Source: Poriferisodalis sp963663635
GTDB taxonomy: Bacteria; Actinomycetota; Acidimicrobiia; Acidimicrobiales; Poriferisodalaceae
Direction: 5' to 3'
Assembly (NCBI GenBank): GCA_963663635.2
Contig: CAXXMY010000011.1
Location: 558,001 to 622,000 of the forward strand
Length of the DNA stretch: 64,000 nt
The notes beneath the pieces were generated by a model that was given only the letters and a program-made list of their open reading frames with translations, had not been told where the DNA came from and made no database searches. Of the stretch, positions 59,771-64,000 are shown piece after piece (positions within the stretch are counted from its first letter, which is position 1; each line of letters starts with the position of its first letter). A program made the position numbers and the translations under genes.

Positions 59771-61249
59771 TCAGTGTGATGAGGCGCCGGCCCACAGCGG
59801 CGGCGTACGTCCGGACCACGGCTCGGCCCGCTCAATCTGACCGGCGAGCGACAGCAGCATTTCTTCGCTTGCGTGCGGCCCCACGAACTGCACGCCCACG
59901 GGCAGGCCGTCAGGGGTCCAGTGCAGCGGCACCGACATTGCAGGTTGCCCGCCCACGTTCCACTGCGGGGTGAACTGAAGCAGGTCGTTCAACCGGCCGC
60001 GGCCGGTCGCGGGATTGCGCAGCTCTCCGAGGCGAGGAGGCGGTTCGGTCATCACCGGCGACACCAGCACGTCGTGGTCGGTCCACCATGCCGAGATGCG
60101 ACGGGTCCAAGCGTGGCACCACTCCACCGCCGCCACGTACTGCGATCCGGTCACGGCCCTGCCCAATTCCATGAGCGCCCACGTGTCACCTTCGGTGTCC
60201 GCGCGGGACATCGGGCGGCCCAGCGCTGCCTCGAACGCGCTCAGGCCAACCAGGTTGCAGACCGACACAATCGTGCGGAAGTTCTCGAAGAAGTCCTCAT
60301 CGAACAGCCCGTCGGGCACCGAGTGCTCGACGTGATGGCCAAGGCCCTCAAGCATGCGCCCGGCGTTGTCCACTGCGAGAGCGCATTCGGGGTCCACCGG
60401 TCCCCAGTCCGAATGCATGCACAGGCCGATTCGCAACGCCCCCGGATCACGCCCGACTGCCGACTCGAAGGTCCCCGACGGCGGTGGCGCCCAGTAGGGG
60501 TCGCCCGGCCACGGGCTGCTGATGCCGTCCAGCACACGGGCGCTGTCGCGCACGCTGCGACTGACGACGCCGTCCACGCTGAATCCCGCCCAGCCGTCTC
60601 CCGAGTCGGGTCCCAGCGACACTCGCCCACGGTTCGGTTTCAGCCCGAACAGCCCGCAATTCGACGCTGGCACGCGGATCGAGCCGCCGCCGTCGTTGGC
60701 GTGGGCGACCGGAACGATCCCGGCGGCGACCGCTGCGGCCGAACCGCCGCTGGAGCCGCCGGTGGAGTGCCCGGTGTTCCAGGGGTTGGCGGTCGGCCCA
60801 TAGGCGACCGGCTCGGTGGTGATCGTCAGGCCGAATTCGGGCGTGTTGGTTCGTCCGAAGTTCACCAGGCCCAGCTCGGCGAACATCGTGGCCAGGTGCG
60901 TTGTGGTCGTCGCAAGGTTCCCTGCCGCCTTCAAAGCGGCGTTGCCGGCGTGGTACGGCTGGCCATCGGTGGCGCAGGTGAGGTCCTTGGTCAGGAACGG
61001 AACGCCCGCCATCGGCGCGGTGCCGGCGTCGGTGCCGCGGGCCGCATCGAGCTGCTCGGCGGTTTGGCGCGCGCTGCTGTCCAGCCGGCAGATGATGGCG
61101 TTGAGCTCGGGATTGAGCCGTTCGGCTCTCGCCAGCGCGGCATCGAGCAACTCGACAGCTGATGCGGTACCCGAAGCGAACATCTCGGCGGCGGTGACGC
61201 CGTCCGCGATGTCGCTGTGTGATGGTGGTTGCGAATTCGCAGCAGTCAT
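59771..61249 (-). CDS. Amidase-signature family hydrolase (second copy)
   Basis: A protein of 492 residues. MAGVPFLTKDLTC holds the catalytic Lys and STGGSSGGSAAAVAAG the two Ser, then NDGGGSIRVPASNCGLFGLK. The C-terminal half keeps WNVGGQPAMSVPLHWTPDGL, typical of 6-aminohexanoate-cyclic-dimer-hydrolase-like amidases. ATG 61249 fits homology; a GTG at 61306 would add 19 residues and reach the dnaE2 promoter. It is divergent from dnaE2. Confidence 0.9.
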   Translation of the reverse strand: MTAANSQPPSHSDIADGVTAAEMFASGTASAVELLDAALARAERLNPELNAIICRLDSSARQTAEQLDAARGTDAGTAPMAGVPFLTKDLTCATDGQPYHAGNAALKAAGNLATTTTHLATMFAELGLVNFGRTNTPEFGLTITTEPVAYGPTANPWNTGHSTGGSSGGSAAAVAAGIVPVAHANDGGGSIRVPASNCGLFGLKPNRGRVSLGPDSGDGWAGFSVDGVVSRSVRDSARVLDGISSPWPGDPYWAPPPSGTFESAVGRDPGALRIGLCMHSDWGPVDPECALAVDNAGRMLEGLGHHVEHSVPDGLFDEDFFENFRTIVSVCNLVGLSAFEAALGRPMSRADTEGDTWALMELGRAVTGSQYVAAVEWCHAWTRRISAWWTDHDVLVSPVMTEPPPRLGELRNPATGRGRLNDLLQFTPQWNVGGQPAMSVPLHWTPDGLPVGVQFVGPHASEEMLLSLAGQIERAEPWSGRTPPLWAGASSH

Positions 61250-61311
61250 GCGGGCAACGTACTGCGCTTCGGAGATCGAGTCCGCTGTCGAGTGGTCGCG
61301 CTGCACGGGGT

Positions 61312-61332
61312 GGAACTTCTGTTCGCTAATGT
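61312..61332 (+). promoter_or_regulatory. SOS-box-like site and -10 box upstream of dnaE2
   Basis: GGAAC-TTCT-GTTCG (61312-61325) matches 9 of 10 positions of the actinobacterial LexA consensus. TAATGT (61327-61332) overlaps its edge and ends 6 bases before the GTG at 61339, so the mRNA would be leaderless. Confidence 0.6.
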
Positions 61333-61338
61333 GGCGGC

Positions 61339-64000
61339 GTGGGTTTTTCGAATCCGGGGATCTCTTGGCGCGAGCTGGAGCGTCGGCTGTCAGACCGGCC
61401 GCCGCTGCCCGATTATGGCAAGGGGGTCGGGCTCAACGACGCTCGTGGGGATGCAGCTCCGCAGAGCACCGGGCGCCCGCCGCACGCAGCGCGCCGGCCC
61501 GCGGTGCCGTATGCGGAGCTGCATACCCACTCGCACTTCAGCTTCCTGGACGGAGCGTCATCTCCCGCTGAACTGGTGGACGAAGCGGTACGGCTCGGGC
61601 TGGACGCGCTGGCGCTGACCGATCACAACGGGTTCTACGGCGTGGTGCGCTTCGCGGAGGCAGCAGCCAGAGCCGGGCTGCCGACGGTGTTCGGCACTGA
61701 GTTGACGCTCGACGCTCACGCTGTCGATGGGTTGACGCTCGACGCTCACGCTGTCGAAGGGCTGGCGCTCGACATGCGCCCGCGCAACGGGAAGCGCAAA
61801 CAGCGAGTGCATCCCGAGCGCACCGGATGCGCCGATCCTGTGGGGTCTCACGTTGTGGTGCTGGCGCGCTCGCCGCGCGGCTACGCCTCGTTGGGCGAAC
61901 TGATCTCAGCAGCCCAGATGGCGGGTCGAAAGCACGCGCCGCGCCTTGGAACCGACGAGTTCCTGTCTGCAGTGGCGGCGCACCGTGACGAATGGGCGAT
62001 CCTGACCGGGCACCGCAAGGGCGCCGTCTGCGCTGCGCTGGCTGGCCGGGGACCACGCGCGGCGGCTGCACAGCTCGATCTGCTCATTGACGCGGCAGGT
62101 CGCCAGAACGTGTTCGTCGAGCTGTGGGACCACGGCGACCCGCTCGACAGCGAGCGCAACGACGCGCTGGCAGAGCTTGCTGTGCGGGCAGGCGTCGAGC
62201 CGATCTGCACCAACGGCGTCCACTACGCCGCTCCGGCGGGGCGGCGACTGGCCACTGCGGTGGCCGCAGTTCGTGCCCGGCGCAGCCTCGACGAGCTGGA
62301 CGGCTGGCTGCCGCCTGCAGCGGGAGCACACCTGCGGTCCGGCGCCGAGCAGGCCCGCCGGTTCGCCCGCTGGCCAGGTGTGGTGGCTGCCGCTGCGCAG
62401 CTCGGCCGCGACTGCGCATTCGACCTGTCGCTGGTTGCGCCCAACCTGCCGCCGTTCCCCTGTCCCGGTGGGCACGACGAGATGTCGTACCTGCGGCATC
62501 TTGTGTCCCAGGGGGCGCTGCAGCGCTACGGCTCGCCGGACGCCGAGCGGGTGCCGGGCGCGTGGGCGCAGATCCGCCACGAGCTCGACCTCATCGAACA
62601 GCTCGGCTTTGCGGGCTACTTCCTAGTGGTGTCCGACATCGTGTCGTTCTGCGGAAGCCGCGACATCTACTGCCAGGGCCGCGGCTCGGCCTCGAACTCG
62701 GCGGTCTGCTACTCGCTGGGCATCACCAATGTCGACTCGGTCGCGCTGGGGCTGTTGTTCGAGCGCTTCCTGTCGCCCGAGCGCGATGGGCCGCCTGACA
62801 TCGACGTCGACATCGAGAGCGATCGCCGCGAAGAGGTGATCCAGTACGTGTACGAGCGCTACGGCCGCGCCCATACGGCGCAGGTCGCGAACGTCATCAC
62901 GTACCGGGCGCGTTCGGCGGTACGCGACATGGCCCGCGCGCTGGGATGGGAGCCCGGCCAGGCTGACGCCTGGTCGAAGTCGCTGGATCGGTACGGCTCG
63001 TTGCCCGAGATCGCAGCAGCCGGCAGCGGCACGGCCGGCAGCCCGCAATCCGGCAGCCCGCAGTCCGGCAGCCCGCAGTCCGGCAGCCCGCAGTCCGGCA
63101 GCCCGCAGGAACGCAAGCGGGCCCGCGACTGGCGCGATGCGGGGCCCGAGCCCGTCCCTGACAAGTCCAGCCGTGCTGAGCACGGCCACAACGAGCCCAG
63201 CATTCCCCCGGACGTGCTCGAACTCGCTGTGGCGCTCGAGGGCGCGCCCCGTCACCTGGGCATCCACTCGGGCGGCATGGTCATCTGCGACCGGCCGGTG
63301 ACACAGGTCTGTCCCACCGAGTGGGCGACCATGGCCAACCGCTCGGTGCTGCAGTGGGACAAGGACGACTGTGCAGCGATCGGGCTGGTCAAGTTCGACC
63401 TGCTGGGGCTGGGGATGCTGTCGGCCCTGCACTACGCCGTCGACCTGATCGCCGACGCGCACGGCGTCGACGTAGACCTCGGGACGCTCCCACAGGAAGA
63501 CGAGGTCTACGACATGCTCTGCCGGGCCGACAGCATCGGCGTGTTCCAGGTGGAGTCACGCGCCCAGATGGCCACCCTGCCGCGGCTACGGCCCCGCTGC
63601 TTCTACGACCTGGTGGTGGAGGTGGCCCTCATCCGCCCCGGGCCCATCCAGGGCGGCTCGGTGCATCCCTACATCCGGCGGCGCAATGGCACCGAGCCGG
63701 TCACGTACCTGCATCCTCTGCTCGAAAAGTCTCTCGCCAAGACGCTGGGCGTCCCGCTGTTCCAGGAACAGCTCATGCAGATGGCCATCGATGCCGCTGG
63801 CTTCACTCCTGCCGAATCCGACGAGCTGCGCCAGGCCATGGGGTCGAAGCGCTCACGCGAGCGGATGGGCCGTCTGCGCGAGCGGCTATTCCGTGGCATG
63901 GCCGAGCGAGGACTGGTCGGCGATGTGGCCGAGCGGGTCTGGGACAAGATGGTTGCCTTCGCCGACTACGGCTTTCCCGAGAGCCATTCGGTGTCGTTCG
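61339..64000 (+). CDS. dnaE2: Error-prone DNA polymerase III alpha subunit DnaE2 (3' end outside the window)
   Basis: The first 887 codons. The PHP domain opens with YAELHTHSHFSFLDGAS and ALALTDHNGFYGVV; the polymerase core follows with GYFLVVSDIVSFC, CQGRGSASNSAVCYSLGIT and PPDIDVDIESDRREEV, which contains the catalytic Asp pair, then HSGGMVICDRPV and PLFQEQLMQMA. It extends mismatched or damaged ends with ImuB. In-frame repeats lie at 61702-61761 and 63037-63108. GTG 61339 starts the frame. Seven kilobases separate it from imuA'-imuB, with which it is normally grouped. Confidence 0.93.
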   Translation, partial: MGFSNPGISWRELERRLSDRPPLPDYGKGVGLNDARGDAAPQSTGRPPHAARRPAVPYAELHTHSHFSFLDGASSPAELVDEAVRLGLDALALTDHNGFYGVVRFAEAAARAGLPTVFGTELTLDAHAVDGLTLDAHAVEGLALDMRPRNGKRKQRVHPERTGCADPVGSHVVVLARSPRGYASLGELISAAQMAGRKHAPRLGTDEFLSAVAAHRDEWAILTGHRKGAVCAALAGRGPRAAAAQLDLLIDAAGRQNVFVELWDHGDPLDSERNDALAELAVRAGVEPICTNGVHYAAPAGRRLATAVAAVRARRSLDELDGWLPPAAGAHLRSGAEQARRFARWPGVVAAAAQLGRDCAFDLSLVAPNLPPFPCPGGHDEMSYLRHLVSQGALQRYGSPDAERVPGAWAQIRHELDLIEQLGFAGYFLVVSDIVSFCGSRDIYCQGRGSASNSAVCYSLGITNVDSVALGLLFERFLSPERDGPPDIDVDIESDRREEVIQYVYERYGRAHTAQVANVITYRARSAVRDMARALGWEPGQADAWSKSLDRYGSLPEIAAAGSGTAGSPQSGSPQSGSPQSGSPQSGSPQERKRARDWRDAGPEPVPDKSSRAEHGHNEPSIPPDVLELAVALEGAPRHLGIHSGGMVICDRPVTQVCPTEWATMANRSVLQWDKDDCAAIGLVKFDLLGLGMLSALHYAVDLIADAHGVDVDLGTLPQEDEVYDMLCRADSIGVFQVESRAQMATLPRLRPRCFYDLVVEVALIRPGPIQGGSVHPYIRRRNGTEPVTYLHPLLEKSLAKTLGVPLFQEQLMQMAIDAAGFTPAESDELRQAMGSKRSRERMGRLRERLFRGMAERGLVGDVAERVWDKMVAFADYGFPESHSVSF
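61702..61761 (+). repeat. Two 30-base tandem repeats in dnaE2
   Basis: The two units differ in one base (GATGGG against GAAGGG at the end) and encode LTLDAHAVDG and LTLDAHAVEG. They lie in frame in the PHP domain region. Confidence 0.88.
63037..63108 (+). repeat. 15-base tandem repeats in dnaE2
   Basis: The unit GGCAGCCCGCAGTCC (GSPQS) occurs four times and is followed by a partial fifth, in frame, in a linker between the finger region and the HSGG motif. Confidence 0.92.

Overview
The window is high-GC DNA with the gene style of an actinobacterium. A member of the class Acidimicrobiia fits best, but this is inference: there is no rRNA or other marker gene here to prove it. The signs are a PafB/PafC pair of WYL regulators, an ImuA'-ImuB-DnaE2 mutagenesis cassette, CofC of coenzyme F420 synthesis, an F420-type luciferase-like oxidoreductase, frequent GTG starts, 4-bp ATGA/GTGA gene overlaps and promoters that look leaderless.

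Region 1 (1-18.6 kb) is ordinary chromosome. It holds tRNA-Glu, a DUF4032 kinase-like gene with a broken frame, an acyl-CoA ligase, a molybdenum hydroxylase pair (one subunit a FAD plus [2Fe-2S] fusion), pafBC, a nuclease-fold protein, AlaX, a DNA methyltransferase with an unassigned C-terminal domain, a PIG-L deacetylase with CofC, a VapBC pair, an 808-residue unknown, RNase HII and a methyltransferase.

Region 2 (18.7-27.1 kb) is one tightly coupled operon of seven genes. It contains a ROK repressor, an M20 deacylase/peptidase, a substrate-binding lipoprotein fused to its ABC permease, a YhfX-type PLP enzyme, a single-domain ABC ATPase, a PpgK-like ROK sugar kinase and a NagB-like glucosamine-6-phosphate deaminase. 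Together they look like uptake and breakdown of an N-substituted amino sugar of unknown identity. A decayed fragment of the 17.7-kb methyltransferase lies just after it.

Region 3 (27.2-48.1 kb) is accessory DNA: a replication-relaxation-like protein, many toxin-antitoxin loci (VapBC, HicAB-like, Phd/Doc-like, HigA, Phd, VapBC, a broken MazEF), and a defence island. The island has an HsdR left without HsdM, hsdS cut after 36 codons, an Mrr nuclease, and a three-gene set of Phd antitoxin, RecQ helicase-phosphoribosyltransferase and DprA. Between hsdS and mrr are five insertion sequences: IS110 beside an IS3 that was split by an IS30, which was followed at its end by an IS5 (IS1031 type) and then an IS1380. 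The order of insertion can be read from the junctions.

Region 4 (48.2-64 kb) returns to chromosome: a frameshifted luciferase-like oxidoreductase, acyl-CoA dehydrogenase, small Nfu-N-like and cupin proteins, imuA'-imuB, a possible HEPN protein, a locus where the two halves of a tRNA-Trp appear in reversed order, a secreted D,D-carboxypeptidase, an FAH-family hydrolase, two amidases, and dnaE2 running off the end. imuA' and dnaE2 share an SOS-box-like site, and all three mutagenesis genes carry in-frame short tandem repeats.
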